From positions 1 through 20,846 of the forward strand of contig URUC01000031.1 of assembly GCA_900550965.1 (NCBI GenBank): a stretch of DNA of 20,846 nucleotides. Direction: 5' to 3'. The DNA comes from an uncultured Collinsella sp. GTDB taxonomy: Bacteria > Actinomycetota > Coriobacteriia > Coriobacteriales > Coriobacteriaceae. Below the pieces are notes generated by a model. It did not search any database, was not told the DNA's origin, and saw nothing but the letters and a program-made list of their open reading frames with translations. Numbering within the stretch: position 1 is the first letter of the stretch; each line of letters starts with the position of its first letter. Position numbers and translations under genes: made by a program. Below, in pieces: positions 7,659 to 13,973 of this stretch.

Positions 7659-7877
7659 ATGGACGAACGTGCGAAACAGATTCTTGGCAGGCGGGTCGAA
7701 GAGACACGCAGAGACCTTGGTATCTCCAAGGTTGATTTTTGTGTGGCGACAGGAATCAGCCGACCCTACCTCGACCGAATCGAAGATGGAACGGCAAATT
7801 TCACGCTCAAGGTTCTATTTAAGATCGCGCCCGCCCTTGGCATGACGGTGTCAGAGCTTCTCGAGGGTATCGAATAG
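7659..7877 (+). CDS. Small XRE-family helix-turn-helix regulator
   Basis: A 72-aa stand-alone HTH_3/Cro-CI type DNA-binding domain. The pattern from residue 22 (ISKVDFCVATGISRPYLDRIEDG) gives the five-helix XRE fold with the recognition helix around SRPYLDRIE, and ends in the typical LGMTVSELLEGIE. There is no second domain for ligand sensing or autocleavage, so control would be by abundance or by a partner protein. No clear Shine-Dalgarno lies before the ATG and the leader predicted from the palindrome is only about 30 bases. It is divergent from the 129-aa gene and probably represses both genes through the 24-bp palindrome. A toxin-antitoxin-like arrangement is possible, but nothing in the partner identifies it as a toxin. 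Confidence 0.85.
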   Translation: MDERAKQILGRRVEETRRDLGISKVDFCVATGISRPYLDRIEDGTANFTLKVLFKIAPALGMTVSELLEGIE

Positions 7878-7913
7878 GGCGTTCCCCCGCTGTATTTGAC
7901 GCTCTTTGGGCGG

Positions 7914-7967
7914 GTCCCCCTGGTTGCGATGTGCAAAATCGCGAGTATTCAGCACCTGTTCAGCCGT
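7914..7967 (+). repeat. Repeat copy A, inverted with respect to copy B at 8105-8168
   Basis: It begins GTCCCCCT and contains GTGCAAAATCGCGAGTATTC followed by AGCA. On the opposite strand, copy B reads GTCCCCCT, GTGCAAAAATCGGAGTATTC and TGCA in the same order, with small gaps. The two copies face each other about 140 bases apart around the AT-rich remnant. Confidence 0.6.
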
Positions 7968-8046
7968 AGATGGTAGCCCGAGCGGCTGGCGTTGCCTTTT
8001 TAACAGTAGTTAATCCACGCGCTTAATAAAAATGAGGAATAAATAT

Positions 8047-8193
8047 ATGGATATGACAAGAGCAAGCAAAAAATTGTCTTATTTACTGAGACATGATAAT
8101 CAGCCGATTCTGCGCCTCCGGCGGAGAAATTGCAGAATACTCCGATTTTTGCACGGCCCGAGGGGGACCACCTGTCGTTTGAGGCTGCGATAA
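8047..8193 (+). pseudogene. kptA: Truncated RNA 2'-phosphotransferase (KptA/Tpt1) start, fused to repeat
   Basis: A ribosome site GAGGA (8034-8038) and ATG at 8047 open a 48-codon frame. Its first 17 residues, MDMTRASKKLSYLLRHD, match the N-terminal signature of Tpt1/KptA enzymes (SKxLSxxLRHxPE), which remove a 2'-phosphate from RNA using NAD+. After RHD the match stops abruptly: the next codons are the inverted repeat copy at 8105 and give an Arg-rich tail (RLRRRNC...) with no family resemblance. About 160 further residues, including the rest of the KptA fold and its catalytic Arg/His residues, are missing. The fragment is AT-rich compared with its neighbours, which suggests imported DNA whose body was lost by recombination at the repeat. 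The family call rests on a short stretch only. Confidence 0.55.
8105..8168 (-). repeat. Repeat copy B, inverted partner of copy A at 7914-7967
   Basis: Read on the minus strand it gives GTCCCCCT, GTGCAAAAATCGGAGTATTC, TGCAATTTCTCCGCCGG. It contains a small hairpin CGGAG/CTCCG and forms the downstream junction of the broken kptA-like frame. It may be one member of a dispersed intergenic repeat family; copy number elsewhere was not checked. Confidence 0.6.
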
Positions 8194-8211
8194 GTGGAAC
8201 TGCCTTGGGGA

Positions 8212-9225
8212 TTACGCCATCGGGATGCGGTCGTGGTTGACTTGGCTGTAGAACAGGCGCTGGATCTCGGCGGCATCGCGTGACTGGCCGAGTGCCCACA
8301 TGGTTTTGGCCACGAGTGTCTCGGTGGTCATATCATCGCCGCGCAAAATACCCGGATGGTCGGCGTAAGCACGGCCGACCTCATAAACACCCAGATCAAG
8401 GCCCTCTTCGGGGACCTGCGTGGTCATAACGACGGTGCGGCCCGAATCGACCCAGCGGAAAATTGCCTCTTGGAACGACTCGCCCGACTCACCAAACTCG
8501 GGAATACCGCCAATGCCAAAGGTCTCCAGAATCACGGCGTCGTAGCTATCGGCCAGGGCGTCCAGGATACCCGGGTTTACGCCGGGTGTAAGCTTGAGTA
8601 CAAATACGCGCGGGTCGATGCTGTCGTAGAAACGAACCGGGTTCTCGTTCTGGTGAGTGCCGTGGAGTCCGTTGCGAACGATGCGGTCGTTGCGGATATA
8701 GGCAATGGGCGGATAGTTGACGCTAATGAACGCGTTAAAGCTCATGGTACGCTGCTTGCGGGCGCGCGTGCCGGCAATGGCGACGCCGCCAAACACAATC
8801 GAGACATCGTGCGAGTGCTCGTCGAGCGCATAGAGCAGGCTCTGGTACAGGTTGAGCTTGGCGTCGGTAAAGGGATTGCCCATGGGCTTTTGCGAGCCGG
8901 TGAGTACGATGGGCTTGGGGCTGTCCTGAATCAGGTAGGAAAGCGCCGCCGCGGTGTAGCTCATGGTGTCGGTGCCGTGCAGAATCACGAAGCCGTCGTG
9001 GTCGGCATAACCCTCGACGATGACGTCGCGGATACGCATCCAGTCACTGGGGCGCATATTGGTACTGTCGATGTTCATGGGCTGCACGACGTCGAGCTCG
9101 CAGAGGCCTGAGATCTCGGGGACGCTCTGGGCGAGCTCCTCACCGGTCAGGGCGGGGGAGAGGCCGTTGCCGTCCTCGGTCGATGCGATGGTGCCGCCCG
9201 TGGCGATGAGAAGGATGCGCTTCAT
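8212..9225 (-). CDS. ansA: Type I (cytoplasmic) L-asparaginase
   Basis: Hydrolyses L-asparagine to aspartate and ammonia. 337 aa, same length class as E. coli AnsA. The N-terminal catalytic loop TGGTIAS (9-15, nucleophile T12) and the second signature HGTDTMSYTAAAL (83-95, T85/D86) are intact, as are DSTNM (53-57) and GSQKPMG (110-116, with the conserved Lys113). The C-terminal part (ILETFGIGG, VVMTTQ) belongs to the smaller second domain. The start at 9225 is chosen because AGGA lies about nine bases upstream and because homologues begin MKRILLIATGG. There is no signal peptide, which argues for type I rather than the periplasmic type II enzyme. It is divergent from guaA, and an imperfect inverted repeat (9302-9330) sits upstream. 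Confidence 0.95.
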   Translation of the reverse strand: MKRILLIATGGTIASTEDGNGLSPALTGEELAQSVPEISGLCELDVVQPMNIDSTNMRPSDWMRIRDVIVEGYADHDGFVILHGTDTMSYTAAALSYLIQDSPKPIVLTGSQKPMGNPFTDAKLNLYQSLLYALDEHSHDVSIVFGGVAIAGTRARKQRTMSFNAFISVNYPPIAYIRNDRIVRNGLHGTHQNENPVRFYDSIDPRVFVLKLTPGVNPGILDALADSYDAVILETFGIGGIPEFGESGESFQEAIFRWVDSGRTVVMTTQVPEEGLDLGVYEVGRAYADHPGILRGDDMTTETLVAKTMWALGQSRDAAEIQRLFYSQVNHDRIPMA

Positions 9226-9301
9226 GCTGGTATTCCTATCGTATTTGCCGCCGCAGAGGCGGAGTCGTTCGGCAGTATTGTGGCACAGGGCGTCCAATGT
9301 T

Positions 9302-9330
9302 CAAACGTATTACATCATCCGTAACGTTTG
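9302..9330. promoter_or_regulatory. Imperfect inverted repeat in the ansA-guaA divergent region
   Basis: CAAACG-TAT-TAC (9302-9313) faces GTAACGTTTG (9321-9330), giving arms of about 10 bp with a two-base bulge. It lies 77 bases upstream of the ansA start and could be a regulator site or a hairpin. No known operator was recognised. Confidence 0.35.
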
Positions 9331-9492
9331 GTAACACTTCAATTGCCGTCAAATAGGGGCCCTGGTCGTGCGTTTGCCGTGCGCTGATGGCTGCGAGGGA
9401 CGAGAAACCCCATATAACGTGTACACTATGGAGGTTATTTTCGTTCATTCACGCGGGTGGGCACCGGCTCCCCGCCAACAAGAGGGGATACC

Positions 9493-11091
9493 ATGGATCA
9501 AAAGGCTTCCGCAAAGGTCCTCGTACTCGACTTTGGTGCGCAGTACGGTCAGCTCATTGCCCGTCGCGTCCGCGACCTCAACGTGTATTCCGAGATTGTT
9601 CCCTGCGACATATCGGCCGATGAGATTCGCGAGATGAACGCCTCTGCGCTCATCCTTTCCGGCGGTCCGGCCTCCGTGTACGCCGAGGACGCTCCGTCCA
9701 TCGACCCCGCCATCTTTGACCTGGGCCTTCCCGTCCTGGGCTTTTGCTACGGCCATCAGATTACGGCCGTGACGCTCGGCGGCAAGGTCGGCCACTCCGA
9801 GGTGGGCGAGTACGGCCGCGCTACCATCACACGCACGGCTGGCGCCAAGCTCTTTAACTCCACGCCCATGGAGCAGACCGTGTGGATGAGCCACCGCGAT
9901 GCCGTCTCCGAGGTGCCCGAGGGCTTTACCGTTACCGCCAGCACCGACGTGTGCCCGGTTGCCGCCATGGAGTGCGTCGAGCGCAAGATTTTCACCACGC
10001 AGTTCCACCCCGAGGTCAAGCACTCCGAGTACGGTCAGCAGCTGCTGAGCAACTTCCTGTTTGAGATCTGCGGCTTGGAGCCCAACTGGAGCATGGACAA
10101 CCTGGTCGAGACCATGACGGCCGAGTTCCGCGAGAAGGTCGGTGACGACCGCGTGATTCTGGCCCTGTCCGGCGGCGTCGACTCCTCCGTCGTGGCTGCG
10201 CTGGGCGCCCGCGCCGTGGGCAAGCAGATGACCTGCGTGTTCATCAACCACGGTCTGCTGCGCAAGGGTGAGCCCGAGCAGGTGGAGGAGGTCTTCACCA
10301 AGCAGTTTGACGTCGACTTTATCCACGTCCACGCCGAGGACCGCTATGCCGAGCTTCTGGCCGGTGTGACCGAGCCCGAGGAGAAGCGTCGCATCATCGG
10401 TACGCAGTTCTGGAAAGAGTTCTTCGCCGTGGCGCAGCAGCTCGAGACCGACGGCAAGCCGGTCAAGTATCTGGCTCAGGGCACCATCTACCCCGACATC
10501 ATCGAGTCTGGCGCTCGCAAGACGGGCGGCAAGACGGCCACCATCAAGAGCCATCACAACCTGATCCCGTTCCCCGAAGGCGTGCACTTCGACCTCATTG
10601 AGCCGCTCGACCACTTCTTTAAGGACGAGGTCCGCGCGCTTGGTCTGGCGCTGGGCCTGCCGGGTCACATCGTGTTCCGTCAGCCTTTCCCGGGCCCGGG
10701 TCTGGCCATCCGCATTATCGGCGCGGTCGACAAGGAGAAGCTCGAGATTCTCAAGAACGCCGACGCTATCGTGCGCGAGGAGCTCGACGCCTACAACCAG
10801 CGTCTGTTTGAGCAGACCGGCGAGCGCAACTCCGAGCACAGCTGCTGGCAGTACTTTGCGGTCCTGCCCGACATTAAGTCCGTCGGCGTTATGGGCGACG
10901 AGCGCACCTATCAGCGCCCGATCATCCTGCGTGCCGTCGAGTCCAGCGACGCCATGACCGCCGACTGGGCCAAGCTGCCCTACGACGTGCTGGCCCGCAT
11001 CTCGGGCCGCATCGTTGCCGAGGTCCCCGGCGCCAACCGCGTGTGCTACGACATCACGTCCAAGCCGCCGGCGACGATCGAGTGGGAGTAG
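9493..11091 (+). CDS. guaA: GMP synthase (glutamine-hydrolysing)
   Basis: Converts XMP to GMP with ATP and glutamine, the last step of guanine nucleotide synthesis. 532 aa in the usual three parts. The class I glutamine amidotransferase domain has DFGAQYGQLIARR (13-25), nucleophile C85 in GFCYGHQ and catalytic H172/E174 in FHPEVKHS. The ATP pyrophosphatase domain has the P-loop SGGVDSSVV (226-234) and GTIYPDIIESG. The C-terminal dimerisation domain has VESSDAMTADW and ends in the invariant-looking CYDITSKPPATIEWE. The start at 9493 follows AGAGGGG by five bases; an in-frame frame extension to 9457 has no ribosome site. The 3' end is a known insertion site for tyrosine-integrase islands in other bacteria, and here an integrase module follows. 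Confidence 0.97.
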   Translation: MDQKASAKVLVLDFGAQYGQLIARRVRDLNVYSEIVPCDISADEIREMNASALILSGGPASVYAEDAPSIDPAIFDLGLPVLGFCYGHQITAVTLGGKVGHSEVGEYGRATITRTAGAKLFNSTPMEQTVWMSHRDAVSEVPEGFTVTASTDVCPVAAMECVERKIFTTQFHPEVKHSEYGQQLLSNFLFEICGLEPNWSMDNLVETMTAEFREKVGDDRVILALSGGVDSSVVAALGARAVGKQMTCVFINHGLLRKGEPEQVEEVFTKQFDVDFIHVHAEDRYAELLAGVTEPEEKRRIIGTQFWKEFFAVAQQLETDGKPVKYLAQGTIYPDIIESGARKTGGKTATIKSHHNLIPFPEGVHFDLIEPLDHFFKDEVRALGLALGLPGHIVFRQPFPGPGLAIRIIGAVDKEKLEILKNADAIVREELDAYNQRLFEQTGERNSEHSCWQYFAVLPDIKSVGVMGDERTYQRPIILRAVESSDAMTADWAKLPYDVLARISGRIVAEVPGANRVCYDITSKPPATIEWE

Positions 11092-11205
11092 GCTGATAGG
11101 GTTCTGACCTGCATTTTTGAGTGCCGCACTGTGCCGCTGAGTTTCGTTTCGTACGAGAGTCATGGCAAAGCCGCCAGCGATGTTGGTGAGTAAATACGAT
11201 AACCG

Positions 11206-11244
11206 AGCCTCCGTTCCCGCGTTGGGACGGAGGCTTTTTCTTTG
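11206..11244 (+). terminator. Intrinsic terminator downstream of guaA
   Basis: A 9-bp stem AGCCTCCGT (11206-11214) / ACGGAGGCT (11227-11235), extended by TCCC/GGGA next to the loop, is followed by TTTTCTTT. It is 115 bases after the guaA stop. Confidence 0.85.
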
Positions 11245-11248
11245 TCGT

Positions 11249-11623
11249 TTTACTCCCTTTCACCTGCGATTTCGCAATTTACTCCCCCGTGTTTCAAGAC
11301 GGCAAGGCACGGTGCGGCATTCGGAGGAACGGGAGTAAGGATTCATCCCAAGTGAGTAGACGCGCGATTTTTGTCTCCGAGAGCCAAACGGGGCCGTTTC
11401 GGGGCCTGTGAAACTCAAATCGAACTCAATAGGCTTTTCGGCGGTCTTCTCACAGCGTTTTCCCAGGTGGTTAATGGGGAGTAAAGAATCTCGCCGCCTC
11501 AATGAAAACGGGAGTAACCAGGGGAAATGCCGCGGCGTACTGCCGCGTGCCGCCGTGTAAGCCACCGCGTCATTTACTCCCCAGGTGCGCCGGAAATGCC
11601 TTGGCATGCAATGGGGAGTAAAA
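11249..11623. repeat. Cluster of seven TTTACTCCC / GGGAGTAA elements
   Basis: Forward copies (TTTACTCCC) are at 11249-11257, 11278-11288 and 11573-11582. Reverse copies (GGGAGTAA) are at 11331-11338, 11476-11485, 11510-11517 and 11613-11623. The last forward and last reverse copies form a 10-bp inverted repeat TTTACTCCCC / GGGGAGTAAA with a 30-base loop. Two copies share a longer context CCAGGTG ... AATGGGGAGTAAA. Possible readings are protein-binding sites of the element (integrase arm sites, replication or transfer origin) or a dispersed intergenic repeat. Confidence 0.65.
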
Positions 11624-11709
11624 ACTCAGCTTACGCAGGCCCGAGCGGCGCTCGCCGCCTGGTCCACCGTCCTGATTCGGTTGCGTTGATCGCGAAATGC
11701 GGAGAGCCG

Positions 11710-12123
11710 CTACAGCGAGGCTTTCCAGTCCTCGTATTCGTCGGCGTCGATCTTGCCGTTTTCGAGCTGCGCGCGCTTCTCTGCCCACAGTTCGATCGCC
11801 ATCGCGGCTTTGGGCGCGTGCGGCGCCTTGGGGTTCAGGGAGAGGCCCGTGCCGTCGGCTGCGGGCACGATGCCGAAGGAGTCCTCGAGCCGCACGAGCA
11901 GCGACATGAGGTCGCCCGCAGTCTCGACGCCGTAATCCTTGAGGGCGTTGACGGACACGCCGAGCGCCGCGGAGATGGACTCGAGCAGCTCGGGCTTCAC
12001 GGCGCGGATGCCGCTCTCGTAGTGGCGCACGGCCCCCTCGGTCAGGCCGACCGCCTCGGCGAGCTGCGCCTGCGTCATGCCGCGCGACTTGCGGTACCGC
12101 CTTATGTTCTCGCCTACGGACAT
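11710..12123 (-). CDS. XRE-family repressor of the integrative element
   Basis: A 137-aa CI/Cro-like regulator. The HTH_3 domain occupies about residues 4-60 (SVGENIRRYRKSRGMTQAQL, then GLTEGAVRHYESG as the recognition region). A short acidic, helical C-terminal region (MAIELWAEKRAQLENGKIDADEYEDWKASL) may serve for dimerisation or protein contacts. There is no S24 peptidase domain, so it would not be inactivated by RecA-stimulated self-cleavage. The start at 12123 has AGGAGGAGG just upstream. It is divergent from the excisionase-integrase operon across a region with three GTAC-N6-GTAC sites, so it most likely represses that operon and itself, as in temperate phages and ICEs. Confidence 0.88.
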   Translation of the reverse strand: MSVGENIRRYRKSRGMTQAQLAEAVGLTEGAVRHYESGIRAVKPELLESISAALGVSVNALKDYGVETAGDLMSLLVRLEDSFGIVPAADGTGLSLNPKAPHAPKAAMAIELWAEKRAQLENGKIDADEYEDWKASL

Positions 12124-12154
12124 GAGCCCTCCTCCTGGAATTACGTACCAGCAC

Positions 12155-12183
12155 ATCTTATCAGCGTACGCAAATGTACGCAA
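12155..12183 (-). promoter_or_regulatory. Promoter of the XRE repressor
   Basis: On the minus strand -35 TTGCGT (12183-12178) and -10 TAAGAT (12160-12155) are separated by 17 bases. The first GTAC-N6-GTAC operator (12166-12179) lies in the spacer, which predicts autoregulation. Confidence 0.6.
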
Positions 12184-12244
12184 TTCTATTGACAGTACAG
12201 ATATGTACGTTTACTCTGAATCTGTGAACCGTACGTATCCGTAC
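12166..12244. promoter_or_regulatory. Three-site operator region, GTAC-N6-GTAC
   Basis: Three sites with identical spacing are present: 12166-12179, 12195-12208 and 12231-12244. The first two share GTAC-N3-(A)AT-GTACG-like cores. Centre-to-centre distances are 29 and 36 bases, so they are not a simple tandem duplication. Site 1 is inside the leftward promoter, site 2 inside the rightward promoter spacer, and site 3 just downstream of the rightward -10. Confidence 0.75.
12189..12217 (+). promoter_or_regulatory. Promoter of the excisionase-integrase operon
   Basis: Consensus -35 TTGACA (12189-12194), 17-base spacer, -10 TACTCT (12212-12217). The second operator fills the spacer exactly and the third lies 14 bases after the -10, so repressor binding should block it. 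Confidence 0.7.
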
Positions 12245-12263
12245 GCCATTGATTGGAGGAGCC

Positions 12264-12467
12264 ATGGACGAGAAGGTGGCGAAGACGCCGAGGCCGCACA
12301 TGCTGGACGCCGACGAGGTCGCGGAGCTGCTGAGGATCAAGAAAGGCAGCGCCTACGAGGTGATCAGGAAGATAAACGCCGAGCAGGAGGCGCGCGGGCG
12401 CGTGGTCATCCGCGGGCGCGTTCGAAGCGACGTCTTCGACGCCCTGTACTTCCCGGAGGTGGACTGA
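12264..12467 (+). CDS. Excisionase / helix-turn-helix DNA-binding protein
   Basis: A 67-aa basic protein with a winged-helix, MerR-like layout as in Tn916-type excisionases: an N-terminal helix-turn-helix (MLDADEVAELLRIKKGSAYEVIRKIN, residues about 14-39 in two helices) and a short wing (GRVVIRGRVRSDVFDALYF). Such proteins bend att DNA and steer the integrase towards excision; some also act as regulators. The start at 12264 follows GGAGGAG by three to four bases; an upstream in-frame TTG at 12249 is less likely. The stop is one base before the integrase ATG, so the two are translationally coupled. It is the first gene after the operator-controlled rightward promoter. Confidence 0.85.
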   Translation: MDEKVAKTPRPHMLDADEVAELLRIKKGSAYEVIRKINAEQEARGRVVIRGRVRSDVFDALYFPEVD

Positions 12468-12468
12468 C

Positions 12469-13539
12469 ATGCCCGTGTACAAGGACGACGGCAACGGCAC
12501 GTTCTACGTGCAGTGCTACTACCGCGACGCCCGCGGCTCGAAGCGCCACAAGACGAAGCGCGGCTTCTCCTCCGAGGTGGAGGCCGCAGTGTGGGAGAGC
12601 CAGTTCAAGAGCCTTAACGGCGGGGCCATGGACATGACGTTCTCCGAGTTCGTCGAGGTGTACGCCTCCGAGGTGAAGCCGCGCATACGCGAGCACACGT
12701 GGATCACCAAGGAGTACATCATCAACGACAAGCTCGTGCCGTTCTTCGGGGACATGCGCATGTGCGACGTGAGGCCGATCGACGTCATCAGGTGGCAAAA
12801 CGAGCTCACCGAGCACCGGGACGCCGACGGGAAGCCCTGGGCACCGACGTACCTGCGCACAGTGAACAACCAGCTCAACGCCATCTTCAACCACGCCGAG
12901 CGCTACTACGGCCTCAGCGACAACCCGGTGCGCAGGGTCGACAAGATAGGCTCGAAGAAGGGCGGCGAGATGCAGTTCTGGACCAAGGACGAGTACCTGA
13001 GGTTCAGCGAGGCCGTCATGGACAAGCCTCTCTCATTCCACGCCTTCGAGCTGCTTTACTGGACGGGCATACGCTGCGGCGAGCTCCTGGCGCTCACGCC
13101 GTCCGACTTCATGCTGGAGAGCTCGCGGCTGCGCATCAACAAGTCGTACCAGAGCCTCAACGGCGTTGACACCGTGACCGACCCCAAGACGCCCAAGTCC
13201 GTGCGCACGATCGTCATGCCCGCCTTCCTGCGCGACGAGATGGCGGACTTCATCGAGATGCGCGACGACGTCGCCCCCGACGAGCGCCTGTTCGCCGTGA
13301 CCAAGCACTTCCTGGCCCACGAGATGGAGCGCGGGTGCAAGGCGTCGGGCGTGAAGCGCATCCGCATACACGACATACGCCACAGCCATGTGAGCCTGCT
13401 GATAGAGATGGGCTTCTCCGCGCTGGCCATCGCCGAGCGCATGGGCCACGAGGCGGTGGACATCACCTACCGCTACGCGCACCTGTTCCCCACGAAGCAG
13501 GACGAGATGGCCGCCGCGCTCGACGGGGCGAGGGGGTAA
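12469..13539 (+). CDS. Tyrosine recombinase / integrase
   Basis: A 356-aa site-specific recombinase with the usual phage/ICE-type order: a basic N-terminal arm-binding region (YKDDGNGTFYVQCYYRDARG), a SAM-like core-binding domain (about 57-155) and a C-terminal catalytic domain. Catalytic residues are R202 (TGIRCGELLAL), K240 (DPKTPKSVR), H301 and R304 (HDIRHSHVSLL), H327 (RMGHEAVDIT) and the nucleophile Y336 (YRYAHLFP). All are present, so it should be active. GGAGGTG precedes the ATG. It is the second gene of the excisionase operon and reads away from guaA; its location next to guaA suggests that the 3' end of guaA is its attachment site. Confidence 0.95.
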   Translation: MPVYKDDGNGTFYVQCYYRDARGSKRHKTKRGFSSEVEAAVWESQFKSLNGGAMDMTFSEFVEVYASEVKPRIREHTWITKEYIINDKLVPFFGDMRMCDVRPIDVIRWQNELTEHRDADGKPWAPTYLRTVNNQLNAIFNHAERYYGLSDNPVRRVDKIGSKKGGEMQFWTKDEYLRFSEAVMDKPLSFHAFELLYWTGIRCGELLALTPSDFMLESSRLRINKSYQSLNGVDTVTDPKTPKSVRTIVMPAFLRDEMADFIEMRDDVAPDERLFAVTKHFLAHEMERGCKASGVKRIRIHDIRHSHVSLLIEMGFSALAIAERMGHEAVDITYRYAHLFPTKQDEMAAALDGARG

Positions 13540-13544
13540 GAAGG

Positions 13545-13970
13545 ATGCCGTGCGAGAACAGCGCCCGCAAGCGCAGCAAGACGATGGCGTTCCGCTGCAC
13601 GCCCGAGGAGCGCAAGCTCATATGCGAGATGGCAGCCTGGAGCGGCATGAACAGGCAGGACTACATCATCGCCAAGCTCACCGATACCCAGGTCGAGGTG
13701 AGGCCCTCCGTGAGCGTGCAGAAGGCACTGAGGGACTCGATGGCGGAATTGGCCAAGGAGGTGCGGCTGGCGGCCTCCTATGGCGAGCTGAGCGAGTCCC
13801 TGCAACAGAGAATTGAGCACGTGATGAGGTTCTTCCTAGCGCTCGGCGAGCCTCTTGACGCGCCGACGGAAGAGACATCGCCACGAACTACGTTTTTGGA
13901 AGAGCCGGTTCCATCCGTCATCGATGCGGGTTCCGACACCGCAAGCATCTTCGAGATGGGACGCAGGTAG
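13545..13970 (+). CDS. MobC-like ribbon-helix-helix mobilisation accessory protein
   Basis: A 141-aa protein whose N-terminal part (KRSKTMAFRCTPEERKLICE, then AAWSGMNRQDYIIAKL) matches the pattern of plasmid mobilisation proteins MobC and related RHH nicking accessories: a basic strand followed by 'T.EE...I...A...G.....Y'. The middle part is helical (MAELAKEVRLAASYGELSESL) and the last 45 residues are Pro/Glu/Thr-rich and probably disordered. AGGGGG at the integrase end serves as ribosome site; the gene starts five bases after the integrase stop, so it belongs to the same operon. There is no relaxase (MobA) or coupling protein in the window. If the role is right it works with a helper in trans or outside the window. 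A simple DNA-binding regulator is an alternative. Confidence 0.6.
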   Translation: MPCENSARKRSKTMAFRCTPEERKLICEMAAWSGMNRQDYIIAKLTDTQVEVRPSVSVQKALRDSMAELAKEVRLAASYGELSESLQQRIEHVMRFFLALGEPLDAPTEETSPRTTFLEEPVPSVIDAGSDTASIFEMGRR

Positions 13971-13973
13971 GGC

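Larger units (their letters stand above)
7878..8211. other. 334-base gap with gene remnant and inverted repeats
   Basis: Between the XRE gene and the end of ansA there is no intact gene I can support. It holds a repeat copy (7914-7967), an AT-rich stretch (about 8000-8100) carrying the start of a broken RNA 2'-phosphotransferase gene, and an inverted second copy of the repeat (8105-8168). No intrinsic terminator for ansA was recognised. Confidence 0.6.
11092..11709. other. 618-base non-coding stretch between guaA and the island repressor
   Basis: It contains the guaA terminator (11206-11244) and then a cluster of seven TTTACTCCC/GGGAGTAA elements. A 115-codon frame on the minus strand (11260-11607) lacks a ribosome site and gives an Arg/Ser/Pro-rich product that follows the repeated motif, so I do not call it a gene. 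The left end of the inserted element probably lies in this stretch. Confidence 0.55.

Noticed and set aside
9298..9492. Possible purine riboswitch before guaA
   Set aside because: No purine aptamer core was recognisable; only a weak GC hairpin close to the start codon.
9445..11163. Open frame (572 codons) antisense to guaA
   Set aside because: guaA is unambiguous; the antisense product is compositionally biased and lacks a start region.
11260..11607. 115-codon minus-strand frame across the TTTACTCCC cluster
   Set aside because: No ribosome site; the repeated LLPI-like residues simply translate the DNA repeat. It could be revisited if conserved elsewhere.
11092..11709. tRNA gene as attachment site of the integrase
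   Set aside because: No cloverleaf-like sequence or T-loop motif was found here; the guaA 3' end fits better.
12166..12244. Repeated GTAC units as a CRISPR-like array
   Set aside because: Units are only 14 bases with uneven spacing, lie on promoters, and have no cas genes nearby; operators explain them.
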